A program made the translations under genes and the position numbers. A DNA stretch of 64,000 nucleotides from positions 48,992,491 through 49,056,490 of the forward strand of contig CM039182.1 in NCBI GenBank assembly GCA_008360975.2. Direction: 5' to 3'. Origin of the DNA: Lichenostomus cassidix. Taxonomy: Eukaryota > Chordata > Aves > Passeriformes > Meliphagidae. This document shows positions 1 to 14,700 of the stretch, in pieces. The first letter of the stretch is position 1; every line of letters begins with the position of its first letter. The notes beneath the pieces are model-generated. The model was not told the DNA's origin and made no database searches. It saw nothing but the letters and a program-made list of their open reading frames with translations.

Positions 1-2678
1 TGTTGCCCAGCGTGTTTTAGTCTTGCAGCAGTTACTATACTGTGCAACGTGGTCTCTAATGACACAGAGGCTGACAGCAAAAAAGCCCTATCTTCAGGAA
101 TTTCTCAGTTACACAGCTTGCAAAAGGTTTTTGTACCTTGACCCAGTCTTCAGACTGCATTTTGAGTGTGCATTGAACTGTCCTCAGTTAGATGCCACCA
201 AAAGGCATCATCCTGCTTTTTCCTTCTTGTTGCACTTCACTTCTTTATAAATTCACAGAGAAAGGCTGAGTTTCCAGAGAAATTTTTTCCTTTCCTCTTG
301 TAGGATGAGCTTTCTGTACGTTAAAGCTCTGAACTGAGCAGCAGAGAGGTAAAGGTGGGTTATGGTAAAGGGAGATCCTGAGGAAGTTGAATCATGTCAT
401 GAATTCTGATGGCATTAAGTGATACCATAATGTGAGTTGCATCTTGAGTTAATTGGTAATTAGACCATTAGACTTTTCAAGAAAAACAAAATTTTTTCTT
501 TCATAATGGAAATTAAATTTTATATGAAAAGCTTACTGTGACACATGTCATAATTTTTAAATGGGTATTTTACTTACAGAATTAGAGTAAACTAGAGTTG
601 TGTAACAACTATTAATAGGTTGCCAGCATACACAAATATATTAAATGGAGATATGATTAAAATTTGTGGCCAGTGGAGTAGAAAGTCTGTTATATTTGGA
701 CCCACTCTTTTTGTTAAGTCAATTGCTCATTTTAGGTAAGTTATACATCAGATGTTTAGTGACTTCCAGTGACGAAAACAGTAATCATGAGGAATAGCTT
801 TCTGGTTTTTATGGATGCCGTCATGTCTCCTGTGTAGAACTGCAAAGCTGCTTCAACAGTGTATCTTGGAAGAGCTTACACAGCTGTGTGATAGTAAAAA
901 TCTCAGTTTTGTTGGTAAAGTGTGTTTAGAAATCATTCCCCACCTTACAGTGAAGGTGGTCTGAGTGTATTAGTTCATCTGTTTCTGAAAGGTTCCTATC
1001 CTGTTTATTCTGGAAACCCAGCGTGCAGGTGTTTTAGAGCTCTGCTGTCTTTCACCTCCTCCATATTCCAGCATGAAATATGCACGCCTCCACAACAATA
1101 GTCTGTTAAAGCATTGGAAAAAGAGTAGATGCCAATCGAGATAAGGTTCCCTATCTTCTCTAAGTTAAATTGATTTGATATGCTCAGGAAATGGAGAACT
1201 AGACTGTATTTGGAATAACCCTCATAGTAATTTGAAGATGCCTGGGAAATTAAGGTATTTTAAAGAAAATAATTGTTCGGCTTAACTGCAGAACAGAAGA
1301 AAGACATTCTGTGGTTTTTACAGTAAGATCAAAGATGGATATATACACACAGAACAGTGTGTTTCAGAGACCAGAATCAAAGCTCTCCAGCAATTCAGGC
1401 AGAGCAAGGTGTCCTAACCACTGGCCCTTGTTTTGTCTGTGTGCTCTTGCACATACAAAAATTATGTCTTGTACTTAAATAATGAGGGAGCTGAGGCCCT
1501 GCTATGAGTTATCATGCTGGCCTCTGCTTTCACTGTAGAAAGGTATGACATCCCTTGAAGTCCTGACCCATATCTGCCAGCCCTGTGTGTTGAATGTGCC
1601 TCAGTTGTCCCCTGGCGCTTCAGAATGGGCCACTGAGTTTTGCCCCATGTGATTATATGAAAGAACTTCTGATCCAAAAAACTGGAAATGTTTAGCTGAA
1701 AATATGTTTTTTGAAAAAAAAACCAACAAAAAACCCTGGCCAGATCAAGTTTCTGCTTAGTAATTTGCTTTGTGTCCTCCTAAACTTCTCAGTTTTGAGG
1801 AAAAAAAAAAATCTTTAAATTTAGTGTATGCAGTGGAAGCAGTAAAAAACCACGCTGTCACTTATGTACAGGAAAATAAAAGGAAAATCAGTTTATTTGA
1901 CAATAACATATTGCCATGAGTAGGTTTTTTTATTCTTTTATTCTTTACAAATCTGTTCTTGTACATATGCAAATATCAATAAAAGCATAAATTCATTTAT
2001 AACTGAATAGTGACTGTTGCATGATTAGATTGTTAAGGTTTCAATTTTGATGGTCCTACTGTGTAGTGAGAACTCTGACTGGAGGTGGCTCCTTATATTT
2101 ATTTAATGGCTATATACATTAAAAAATTATAGTCCTAAGGTAGTAATACATAAAGAAGCTATGGAAACCTTCAATTTAATTTTTCAGACAGATTTTGATT
2201 TTAGCATTATCACAGCCCAGTTAGTTCCTCAGAGTCCCAGCCCCAAAAGAGTTGCAATGAGTTAAAATGTTGGTTAAGTTACCTTAGAATAGTTAGTATG
2301 AAAATGAAATTGAGTTCCAATAATATTGCAGGGGATTTTCTAAAACCTCAGCTGCTGTTGAACTATTTATGTTTTTTAATGGAGTTAATGAAATTGTGGA
2401 TGTGAGTAGCTCATCACAAAAGTGAAAGGTGAATCTTGAGGAAAATGCTCCTTCTTCAGCCTATTTTTTTAATGAATATTCACTACTCAGTGATATCCTT
2501 ACAGATTGGTTTTAAAATGCACATTTATAACTTACACAGTTCTTTGGAACTTTGGGGGGGAAGATTTGCAGGATGAGCATTGTATTTTCACTGTTATCAA
2601 GCTATTTTTGTTGCTCACATTACCTGGGATATTAACAATACAAACTTCCTGATTTTTTTTTTTTTTTTAATACTTCAG
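1..2678 (+). other. Intron upstream of the first visible CLASP2 exon
   Basis: AT-rich intronic sequence. The preceding CLASP2 exon, expected to end in residues like DVPSVQ, is not present, so the donor lies upstream of the window. No repeat family or RNA gene was recognised. The 3' end has a T16 run (2653-2668) serving as polypyrimidine tract for the next acceptor. Confidence 0.8.
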
Positions 2679-2771
2679 ATCTATTCTAGTCGAGAACTTG
2701 AAGAAACGCTGAACAAAATCAGGGAAATTCTCTCAGATGACAAACATGATTGGGATCAACGAACAAATGCG
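2679..2771 (+). CDS. CLASP2: CLASP2 exon, start of TOG2 ([11 protein letters not shown]...)
   Basis: 31 codons, phase 0 in and out. The acceptor is tttaatacttcag after a long T run; the donor is GCG|gtaaac. It encodes the first visible helices of TOG2, including the DKHDWDQR segment whose Trp sits in the first intra-HEAT loop region used for tubulin contact in TOG domains. Residues match CLASP2 ([10 protein letters not shown]), where CLASP1 has RDLEESINKI from memory. Confidence 0.97.
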
Positions 2772-5700
2772 GTAAACTTTATCTGGTTTCAGGTTTGGGT
2801 GGGTGTATATCATAGAATGCAGGCAGGCAGACATTTTAAAATGTTTTTTTCTTGAAGTAAGTACACTCCAGATAATTGAAGAAATTTTAATTTTTAAACC
2901 TTGAATTTCTGTATACCAAGTAAGTTTGAGCAAGTATTTTTAAAAGGCTGAAATACATTTTTTCTGACAATTAAGTGAAAGCTTAACAAAATGCCACCAT
3001 ATATGTTTCAGTTAGGCATTTATGTTAAATTACGTATTCTACTGATTAACTGCTCGCATGAGTACCTCTTGAGGCTATGAAAAGCTTCACTTGCAGGATT
3101 AAAATGTTTGTGTGTATGTAGCATTTATATTTTTTATCAGGTTTATGGCATCTTAGCATTTATAAACAGGTGAACAGAATTATGTGTTTGTGTATTTGTA
3201 TTCAGCAATTTTTTTTTTAGCTCTGGATTTTAAATAATATAATTTTTTTACAGTTTTTTAAATTATTGCCATATATTTTTTAAATCATGCTTTAAAGACA
3301 TGCCTACATATATTTTTACATAGTGAAGCTATTCTTTCTTTTTGTTTTGAAATGCATATTGGCAGTGTCCTAACCCAGACGTGTTAATTTTTTTAGCTGA
3401 AGAAAGTTCGGTCCTTGCTTGTTGCTGGAGCTGCACAGTACGATGGGTTTTTCCAGCATTTACGGCTGTTGGATGGTGCTTTCAAGCTGTCAGCCAAGGA
3501 TCTCAGATCCCAGGTGGTTAGAGAAGCCTGCATTACTGTAGCGTAAGTACAGCCCATGTGCCTTTGTGTACCTTGCTGGATGTTGGTGTGGGTTTGACTT
3601 AGAGGTGCTTTATCAGTGGTGCAGGAGAGATTGTCTTGTTGGGCTGCTGTACACTGAGACTGATAGAGTCAAGTCAGGATCTGAAGCCAAAGAGAAAAAG
3701 AAATGCTTAAAGGAATTTGCTCTCTTAGGCGATACATGTAATTGATAATCCTGTAACAGATTGTATGTGAATAGCCAGTTACCATCATCACACTCAGCAC
3801 TTAGTGCAAGTTAATACAAACTACTGTGAATAATATTGGGGACTAATCTTATTGTCACTTATGCTTGGGTGATTAGCACAGAACTTCACTGGGACTGCTT
3901 GTAAAGACAACATGTATTGCCTGTAGTGGTTTGAATGTACAGCATTTTGGTGAGGTAATACCTTTCATGGAATCATGGAATGGGTTTGGCTTGGAAGGGA
4001 CCTTAAAAACCATCTAGTTCCAGCCCCTGTGGCAGTGCAGGGACACCTTGCACAAGACCAGGTTGCTCAAAGCCCCGTCCAGCCTGGCCTTGAACGCTTG
4101 CAGGGTTGTCTCTGGGGAAGAGACAGATGACCATGATAGTTTTAGAAGCTGTGGCTAAACTGAAATGAGATCTTCACCTTCAGCATCTTGCGGGCATCTT
4201 TAAATTCAAGGGCAGATGGAAAAGCCAGAGTAATCTTTCCCATTTTCATGTTTTCCATGACTTTTTTGTCCTCTCTAAAGGCATTAATGTAACCACTGAT
4301 TTTCGGTGGCCATCCGAAACAGGAACGCCACAGAGTTCAACCTTGCAGTTCTGGTCTCCTGATTAAACAGACTCAAGGGAAATATTGAATCATACAGCTG
4401 CCCTTTCCAAGCAAATCAAGACTTTGAGAAAATAAAAGTAGCCTTTCCTAACATGAAGTCTGGAGTAGTGTAAAAGTACTCTGCAAATGTTTTCATCCAG
4501 GCCTAACAACATGGAATTCTCCTTGATCCCTAAAACTTGGATATATTTGATGTGTCATCTGCTTCTGGCTACAAATTCTTTTTATATAATCTCTTTGCAC
4601 GAAAGAAGCATTTTGTGTCACCAGTGGGCAGTTACTGTGTGTTGTATGTGTTTCTATATTTGTTAAAACTGAAAATATAACCTTTAACAGACAACGGAGT
4701 CAAATTTTATGGTTGGCTAATTGTGGTGAGTTTAGTGGTTTTGCCTGCATTCAAAAGGAAAAGAAATCTCAATGATTTATGTAAAATTTTAGATTTATAT
4801 GTCTCAAAATGTGTTAGAAAGCAGAAAGAAAATGATATTTCACGTGGACATGAGAATTTAGGCTTTCCAATGGTGGTATTTGTTTTTCATTATGAAATAA
4901 AATAATTATTGCTTCAATTCTTGGTGTGTCTGGAAATCATGAAATTGAGAAATTCTGTTGTTTGGAAAGATAAATCTTTAAAATCCTCAGGGAACTTTGT
5001 TATTTTAAGACTAAGAAATTAATTTATGTTAACAAGTTGCATTTCTTTTCCCTAAATAGCCACCTTTCGACTGTTCTGGGAAACAAGTTTGACCATGGCG
5101 CTGAAGCAATTGTGCCTACTCTTTTTAACCTGGTTCCCAACAGCGCCAAAGTGATGGCAACCTCTGGGTGTGCAGCCATCAGGTTCATTATTCGGGTACG
5201 TGTTCTGTCTCACTTCGCCTGCTAGGAATTTTCAGGTAGTGGCTCTCAGCGGAGATAATTAGAGTTCAGAAATACAGATTTTTAAATAATTCTTTAATGC
5301 AGGAGTGATGTTTCTCACAGAGGGTCAAATACTATATATCATTGAAACCAACTGGCAGCGTTGTCATAGTAAAGATGGAAGAATAGGTATGAAATGCAGG
5401 TCTGTTTTCATAGTTTTGGAGGGTTTTTTTGTAATGTGTTAATTGAGAAAAGACCAAGTGTGTTTTGAAAGGGTAGCTGCTTTTAACTGCCTTTTTGGAA
5501 AAGACAAAGTTAAGCTTGTAGCTAAGAAACCAGTGAGATTTTAAAAAGTGCAAAAAACAAAACAAAGCTATTTCTTCCTACGTATACACTGCCCCCCAAA
5601 AAAATTTGGAACCGTGGAGTTAATGATAAAATGTTGAAGAGGCCACACATACATGGATCAGTTCAGAAAGCACAAGTTCATGAAAGAAAAATCCAATAGA

Positions 5701-8700
5701 GACTTGAATCTCTGGGTTTAAGAATTTTCTAAGCTGAGTCCTTAAAACTGTAGTGTGTAGAACAGAGGAATGCTCTATACGAGCTCATTTTTATTGAATG
5801 TTCTTTGAGCATTTTCTATGACTAGTGTCTGAGGCAAAACTGTTCAGATTTTTTTGGGACCTGTACTGATATTTTTGTGTTTCACATAAAGTGGTAGGTT
5901 GCCTGTAGTTTCTACATTGAGTTGTGGCGTTCTTAATGCTAAGCACCTGCTGCTGTTTACTGTGATCTCATCAGTAGTTTTAATTTTATAAGTTGTTGGA
6001 AAACCTAAGTGTTTTCATCACTTACACCTTTTGTTGACATCCTCAGTATGTTTTGGAATCTGCACTTGCTCTGTCTGTCTGTGCCTCTGAGAATGTGCTC
6101 TGAGACCTTTGCATGCATGACCTTTGCATCAGCACTTAGGCTAAGATAAAATCCCTTGGTGTTTTCCCCCAGACTCTTTCACTGTACTGTGAGATGGCAC
6201 AGACTTGAGAGTGAAGGGAAGTAACACAGCTAACTAATGATCATTAAAGTTGTGAGAGAACAATACCATTTGCAGTAGTATAAGACAAGCTCAGGCATGT
6301 AAGAAACTAATCCTGTCTTGTCCACAGGCGTCAAATCAAGCACCAGAAAAGCAGCGTGAAATTCACCAATTGCATTAAATGGGCTTTATTGGTTCAGTTC
6401 GTTTGAAGACAAGCTTACACATCATCTGTAGTTGCCCTGATTTTGTTTAAATTTCTTTTCTCCTTAGCTGTGACTTAACATAGTGGATTGGAAGGATAAA
6501 AGCAGGAAAACCCTATCCACAGTGCTCAAATACCCAACCAATAAGCGGCATATGTGAGATGTTTTGGCAGAAAATTCAGGTTTGAGTGGGAAAAGAGTTA
6601 AATACCAAAGAGGAGTGTGGCCCCATTCCCCTTTGGTCTATATGAGTATTGGTCAGGGTGTCTTTGAATTTGATCAATTGATTCAATTTGATCAATTGAA
6701 TATTTAGAGCCCAAGCTACTGCAATTTTTGGAGTCAGTGTTTTGTTCAAAAACTCCCACCAGAATCCAGTGACAGCCAGTTCAGTTCCTGGTGCTTTACT
6801 GTGTAATTGCTGTAGAGTGAGTCTGTTTAAAAAGAGGGAGGCTGTGTTATACCAGTGATCTTGAAGACCATCATCTCATCTTTGTGCCTTTATTGGATTT
6901 CATATTTCTTCTCCAGGAAGTTCTTACACTGCAGTCTGATTTCTTTTTCTTCACTCTTAGTACATCAGGAAACCAATTAAAAAAAAGAAGGTGGGGGCAG
7001 GGAGGGAATCATGGAGAGATGACATGGTGGCAGAGATCTTTCAGAAGGAGGTGGGATTCAGGTTAGGCAGCTGATCTGCCGTGTGGTTTGGGAGGAAGTA
7101 TGTATCATTATATCTTCAAAGAAGGAGCAGATTAAATGTGCCATCTTAACAACTGAATGAGAGCAAGCCTGAGGCTTTGATTCCTTTGCAAAACACTTTC
7201 TGGAAATTACAATGTCAGTAGCTCCAAAGACTTGGAATATACAGGTTTCTTCATCTGTAAAAAAACTTTATTTTTTACCCCTGATTTGCCTGTTGTCCCT
7301 TTCTGGCAGTCATATGCCTCTTTTCAATTGGCAAACTATGTGAAACACAAACAAATCCCCTAAAACCATGTTTAAAAATATATCAGGATGAACAAATATA
7401 ACTGTAAGGCTCTTCCAGAATTTTTTATTAATTCCTTTGTAATTCTGAAATTGGCAGTACTTGGTGAGCTGATGATTATCTCTGCATTTTGGGTGACTTG
7501 TGTGTTTATATCCTGCAGCTGTGATACGTGAGATAGTAAGAATTCTTCAGTACCGCACTTCTTAAACACTTGGATTTTTTTTAATTAGCCTACTTTTTCA
7601 CACAATATTGGGGACTGTTTTAAAATTACCTTAGGTATTTAATCAAGAAAGGACTAAAAAAAGTAACTGAAAATAGATTTGTTAATCCATGTTACTCTCA
7701 CTTGGAATTCAAATGTTAATACTTTGTGTCTGCAATTAGTTAAAATAATCTGAAGTAGGCAGCTTTAATTCTGAACTCTGGAATGCATTTGGATTTAATG
7801 TGGTTTGTCTTATGCACCTTAAATGGTAGTTTAATAGTTTTCCTATCAGGATGTCAGGTGTTTCTATATAGATTATATACATAAGCTTGCTTATATTATA
7901 TGTCAATTATTTTATTACTTTATTGACATATTTTGCATTAAAGGAAATTTGGTCCTTGTAGCACTAATCATACTGATCCCTATAAGAATGTCCATATTTT
8001 CATATTTATTGATTCACTTTTTGCTCTATAACCCTGATTTTTAAGACCTCTACATCTATCACTTTTTTTTCCTGTGGCAAAACTAAAATAGCATCAGCTT
8101 TCAACTTCTTTGAGGACACAGCTACATTTGAACTTCTTAAATTGATTTTGACAGCAAAGTATTGCATATCATGATGTGATGGTTGATGGCATTGGAAGTG
8201 GTTTTTGCGTGACGCTGTGGAAGAAAATAGATGTAATCAATTGGCATGCTAGCAGCAGTCTTTTGTTTACTAATATTCTATGATTTAGTTTTGGTAAGCA
8301 TTTTAAACTATTGCAGTTTTATTATGTTGTTAATTCTGTTTGAGGTAATTAGTACAGTACAAATTCAGAATTTGGGAATGCTTCTCTCATTAACTGCTTT
8401 GTCCTTTTTTTTGTTAGCATACTCATGTGCCACGACTCATACCTTTAATAACAAGCAACTGTACCTCAAAATCAGTTGCAGTTAGAAGGTGAGTACATTT
8501 TAAGTAGAAAACAATTATAGCTGTTGCTTTTAAAAATATGATTGTCACATGTTGAAAATTAACAGATTAGGAGATTTATAACCATTAAGTCTGAACACGC
8601 AAAACTGTTTCCCGGTAAACTGCAAACTACAAAAATTAATTTCAGCCTTGATACAGCTGCTGCTACCTTAGAGCATCCATGTGTTGTCATCTTCAACAAC

Positions 8701-11700
8701 TCAGCTACATCTCCAGTATGTTGCTTTTTCTGAGGATGTGATGCTTGGACACTTGGATTGGCTCTTGAGAAAATTAATTCTTTTTTGACAGAGTGTCATT
8801 TTCTGCACCAAATCACGCCAAAGCAGTTAGGGCTGTTTCTGGACCAACACTAGTCCTGAAAGTGATGTCACTGTGTGTATGCAGGAAACAGCTTGAGCAT
8901 GTGAACTATTTTGTTTGAGTTTGAACTGCCTTTGCACCCAAAGGAAGAGTGCCTCAACCCACGTTATAGTGACCTGTCACAACTTCAGGTTTGACTGCAA
9001 AACAATTTCACAGGGCTTTAGTGCCTCCACATGCTGTGGCTATACTGAGGAACATTAGACTGTAGGTTGCTTTGGCACTGCATCAGTGAGCATCAGTGAA
9101 GACATTGATTCTATACTGCTTTCATTCTTTTGGAAAGTCAGCAAAACACTAGATGGGCTGTAATAGTGAAAAGCATTTCAGGGTTTCTTTCTGTGCCTTG
9201 CTGGTGTCCAAAGGACTTGGTCAGAATAAAAATCAAATTTGTCCCTCCAGAACAGGTCAAAAGTGCAGCATAACCAGAAAAAGTGACTGCAGGCAGTCAA
9301 GTTCACTACCTGTTTGAAAACTGTTATCTACACCTCCCTAATCTGTGTCAGTTTGATTTTCACCCGGATCTAGATTCAGACATAGTTTAAAAGTATGCCT
9401 TTTGCTAATGGTGGTTTGCTAGATTGACAGGATGCCCAAATTAATAATGAATACGGTTACATAACTTCATTAATGCACTGCCAGCAAATCTTTCACAGTG
9501 CTTTCTATATGCAGAGCCCTGTACTGATGGTCTAATGTTTTCCTTTATGCTACATATTCAGTCATAACGGAAGGATGGGAATAGTGTTGGGGACAAAAGT
9601 ACACTGCCATAGAAATACTATATTGTGTCTTAAATATTTTTTTTATATTTAGATTTTATACTCTGTACAGTTTTTTCATTAACTTCATTAATTTATGTTT
9701 ATTATTTTGGAACTGATACAGTTAACATGGGATATGTCTAATAACATGAGTTGAGCAGCACGTGGTTAATTCAACCACATCTATTGTTTTGAAGTTTAAG
9801 ATTAGTGAGCATGTCTATTTGCCTTCTATACACAATATTTTTACTTTGCAATAAGGTGACCAATGCCCTTATTTGACAGATAAATGTACTTCTATTTCAT
9901 TTATTTCCCTCAGGGGGAAAGAATAAAGTTAGTGTTTTTCCACAAGCACAGTAGAGAAATGAGTATTTAATTATAACTTTTGTTCTGTGTTTTTAGGCGC
10001 TCCTTTGAATTTTTAGACCTTTTATTACAAGAATGGCAAACACATTCACTGGAAAGGTATGGGCCAGTATACTTTTTTCCCTAAAATAAACTGCTAATTT
10101 AGTTAAAATAAACTGCTAATGTAGTTTAAGACAGAAATATTGTCATTGAATCCTTTAATTGGATTATGTTGTTCAGCGTTGAACAGCCTTTCTGGCATAG
10201 ACAGCCTTTCTAGCACAGCAGGTCATGTGGCTCATTCAGGTGCCAGGGGGAAGGAGAGCTGTATGTTCCAGCCTTGGCTTCTTGTTGCCTCCTCTCCTTA
10301 CCCTCTGCCTCTCCTGTCCTGCATGTGAGCAATGCATACACAGGTAAGAATCTGTCTTTTCTCCTGGAAGGAGGAAATTTGTGTGTTTGCTGTAAAAGAG
10401 GGCAAGTGGGCTTAGGCTGGAGCATTTTTTATGGTTATGAGTAAGGGCATGCTGTAGCTTGTCCAGATAGGTGGGAAAATAGTATGTGCATCAGTTCTGC
10501 AGCACGGGGTAAGAGCAAAGAGACTAAAGGGCATCCAGAGAAGGCTCTGAAGAGTTCATTCAGATCCACAGTCACATTTCTGTCCTTCAAGGTGCTCCTG
10601 AGAAATAGAGCAATGGGGAAATCACTTCATGTATACCAAAGTATCTAAAAAACCTACAAAACCCACCACCACCCCCTCCCCCAGCAAGGAAAAAAAAGCC
10701 CCAAACAACAAACCTCCCATCCAAAACTTAACTGGAATTAAAATTTCTTCACAAGTTTGTGTTCTGATGGGTACCTTGCTATTCTTTGAGCATCTATTAA
10801 GGTTTAGAACTCATATGCCAAAAGCTTTCAGAACTGAATTTCCAATAAGAAAATATACTGGTCTTAATTTTGCCCCTTTTCACTATTAATATAATAGTGA
10901 AAATAGTTTTTCCATTCCGGGAAGGCAGGTGTCTTAAAAAAGGTCTTTTTAAATAACTTTTAAGCGTGATAGGTGGACATATGTGAGAAAAGTAGATTAA
11001 AATCCTTTTAGATTGAAGGAGTAAGCTGACCTGAACCTTTACAGAAGGTACAGTTATGTCATCCATGTGCTTACATGTTTGTTTACTGCGTATCTTGGAA
11101 AGAACTAGTATTGCAGCTGTTTTTTACTTGGTGAAGTGGTAAATAAAGTGTAAAGCTACTGCTTAGAATTTGGAGTAGCAAAATAGCATGAAGAATGTCT
11201 TTCTTCTAGGCATGCAGCTGTCTTGGTTGAAACAATCAAGAAGGGCATTCATGATGCTGACGCAGAAGCAAGAGTGGAGGCAAGAAAGTGAGTTTTGATT
11301 CATTTTGCTCTGAAAAATTGTATGTGCTAAATGAGTGGTAGAAGGCTCTAATCCAAGGTGAGCTGCTGTCTGTGGCTGAAGAGGAGGACACAGGTTTGGT
11401 TGAAAACTGATGTTTCTGCCCTGAATTACTACCTAGTTTCTTTTGCAAAAGACATTCTCAAAGCTCAGTCAGTCAATAATGTTGTGCAGCATTTGATGAC
11501 TCTACTGAAAGAAGAGTTAGAAAGGTTGAAATTGCTGCATAATCATTCTCCCCACATTAATTAAGTCTTTAAACAACTGCAGCACTTGACTAGTGAGAAG
11601 GCCAGAAAAGAATTCCTTTTGATTCCCCACAGAACTGGTAGGTGAATGTGAGACATTCAGAGGGTATACTTAAGTTATTTTGAAAAGATTAATTGGGTCA

Positions 11701-14700
11701 ATGTAGGTGGTTTATTTTATGATGTGATGAGCATTGTTGTATGCTTTACATATTCTCAGTCCCAGTTCCTTTCACTCCCATCCATGTTTCGTTCAGTAAT
11801 CTTTACTTCCTGACTCCACCCTTTAAAGAAAATACGGAGCATTTACATGTGGTTATTCTCTTTTGCAGGGCTTATCTGGGTCTTAGAAATCACTTTCCTA
11901 GTGAAGCTGAGACTCTGTACAATTCTCTGGAGCCACCCTATCAAAGAAGCCTTCAGACCTACCTGAAGAATTCTGGCAGTATAGCATCTCTCCCTCAGTC
12001 AGACAGGTCGTCCTCCAGCTCACAGGAGAGCCTCAAGTAAGGGTCACTTCACGGTTTCTAAGGCAAGAAACAGATGCAAGTGGTTTCTCAAAAGCAAATT
12101 ATCCAGATTCCTGTGGAATACAGAAAAGCTTCAATTTCATTTCGTAGCTTCTATTTTTTTAATAAAAAATTCTTCTATGGTGTTTTGCTATTTGACAGTG
12201 TTACCACAGCAAGGTGAAAAGTATGGGCAGTCAAACAGGATTTTTAGCACACTGCTCATATTCATATATTCATTCCTTAACAGCTGCTTTAAACACCAAA
12301 ATATCTTTAAGGTTCATACTGAGTCCAGAATTCTGATGTGCTGAATAGGTCTAGGAAAGCTATAATGGTGTTACTCCTTTTTTATCTCTTTTCGCTGGCA
12401 AGTATGAAAAAGGGACATCAGTGATGAGATTTATTCAGATTGGAGACTGATTTGGCTTTTTTTCCTTGTCTTCACAGTACTGAATATGTATTAGCAGTAT
12501 TTTGCAGCTATGCCAGTTACTACAGGGTGGGTCTGTGCTGCAGTGATGTATTAAAATGCATAGACAATCTTGAGCCAAATAAATTGAAGTTTGCTTAGAT
12601 ACCAATAGCAAAAGAAATCTACTGGCTTTTTAGCAGAAACGTGAAGTAGTAGTAGTAGTATGTGGTGATTTTTGCCTTTAAATTCTAGAAAGCTTCTTCA
12701 AAGCACTTTTAACATTTAAATAGTTCAGATGCTTCATTACCAAAACCAGAGAGCTTGTCTGCTCACTTTTGATGTGAAAGCAAAGACTGCTTCTAGCATA
12801 TTGAAAGTTAATTTTTTTTTTTTTGGCTAATGCCTTAAATGCCAAAGGTTTACCTTATCTATGATACTTATAATTATAAAAAATATTTTAAAAATAATTG
12901 TCTGTGAGGTAAGCAATTGTTGGCACTTCATTTTCCACAAACAAATGTTTATTCAAAAATTACATACTTGCTTAATCTGTATTTGCTATCTGAAAACCCA
13001 AGTGCTGTTAATGACTTACTAGTAATAAACTGTTAAAAACGTAAGTTACAGGGAAATTAGATTGTTAAAATAGTCTTGAATCTTCAAGTGTTGCTTCCTA
13101 TATTGCAAGGTATCTTAAGTGCTACAGTATGGAAAATGAGGAGTAAAATAAGAAATTAACAGAACAGATTATGACATTGGAAATTAATGAAATTTCAATT
13201 GATTCATTACTAACTTTGCATTCAGATGGATGTTTTTTTTTTTACTCCATTACCCAAAATTTTGTTTCTGGCTTTTAGTATAGATGTTGAATTCCCCCTT
13301 TATAGGCCAAATTAGGAAATATGGGCGTGAATTTTCTAACATTCTGATCCTTTTTGGTTTTCCACCTTCTGAAGTTACATCTCATACAGATCATTAATCC
13401 AAAATTGTTTTAAAGAAGATGGTGGAATGAGAGAGAAATGTGGTGGCTTCTGCCTACCTATATGAAACTGCTTACGTGAAATGTCAATTGCAGGAGATTG
13501 TGGCAGATGTCTGGGAGCAAGTTGTAAGGTCAGGATGCACCCAGGAGCTCTGCCTCAGCCTCCTCAACTTACTCGAGACAAAGTAGCTTCAAAATACTAG
13601 TTAGTCATGTCAGAAAAGCAGGTTTATTCAGAATGAGCTGCAAACATGTTCTTCTCTGAGGTTTTGGGTAATAGTGCTGACCTCCATTACTGTTGAACAC
13701 CTGAGCTCATAGCTAGGGTAAATATACAGTATGAGGCATCTCTTTTCTTTCTGCTTTTAGGTTCAAAATTAGAAGAAGTATTTTTACTAAAGCTGAGACA
13801 CTGACTTGGCTTGTAATTTGACTATTGATGAAATACTCAAATATTTCATCAAATACAGACCTTACCCATCATCATTCAACCAATGAATAAGCTATTATAT
13901 TTTCTTTTTCTAGTCTTTTGCATGTTCCTGGTCCCTCTGGCTGCATTTTACCTTTCCAAACCAGGCCAAAGGATGGGCTCACAGTTAAACTTGAGTAGAC
14001 TGAAAGATTGTGCTTCAGTAGCTACTGGTTTTTGCAGTGAAAAGGAAATGGAGAGAAAATGTAGAGGAAAAGACATGGGATTTTTCTCCTTTTATAAATT
14101 ATGGGAGCCTCTACATTCCAACAGGGGAAATGGAGTCTAGATGCTTGGAAGTTTCAGCATTTCCTTTTCTAATTTGTTACTTAGTTCTTGGGACATCTGG
14201 GACTGGAGGAGGCTTATGAGTTTGGACACCTGTTTTTCTTGTTACTGCAAACACCACTTCACATAATGTCTTCCATAAATAAAGCTTTATGGTTAGCTTT
14301 GCCCATTCTTGTTTGATTGATACGATCCATCCTGTGGTTAAAAGCTCATACTGACCACCTTAAATGTTTCCGTGACCAAGTCTGGAATGCCTGAACTTCA
14401 TTAACAAAGTCTGCCTCCTGGTAACTGAAGGGTTAGTGCTTTGTGATGAAAGTGTAATTTTATAAAATATAAAGGATAAGATAATTCTGGTTTCTGATAA
14501 TTTTCTATTTAAAATATTTATCTAAAATACGCTGAGAAGGTTGAAGAGAAGAAAAGAACAAAATACTTTTTTCCTCTCTTTTATTGTTGAATTTGCATCT
14601 GATACATGAGACTTACTGGATTTATTGACTTTTTTCAGTCGGCCTCTATCTTCTAAATGGTCTGCAGCCAGCCCAGCAAGTTTTGCAGGCAGAGGTAAGG

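Noticed and set aside
304..348. Possible exon after cttttcctttcctcttgtag with a GAG|gtaaag donor
   Set aside because: All three frames contain stop codons and no CLASP2 residues are expected there.
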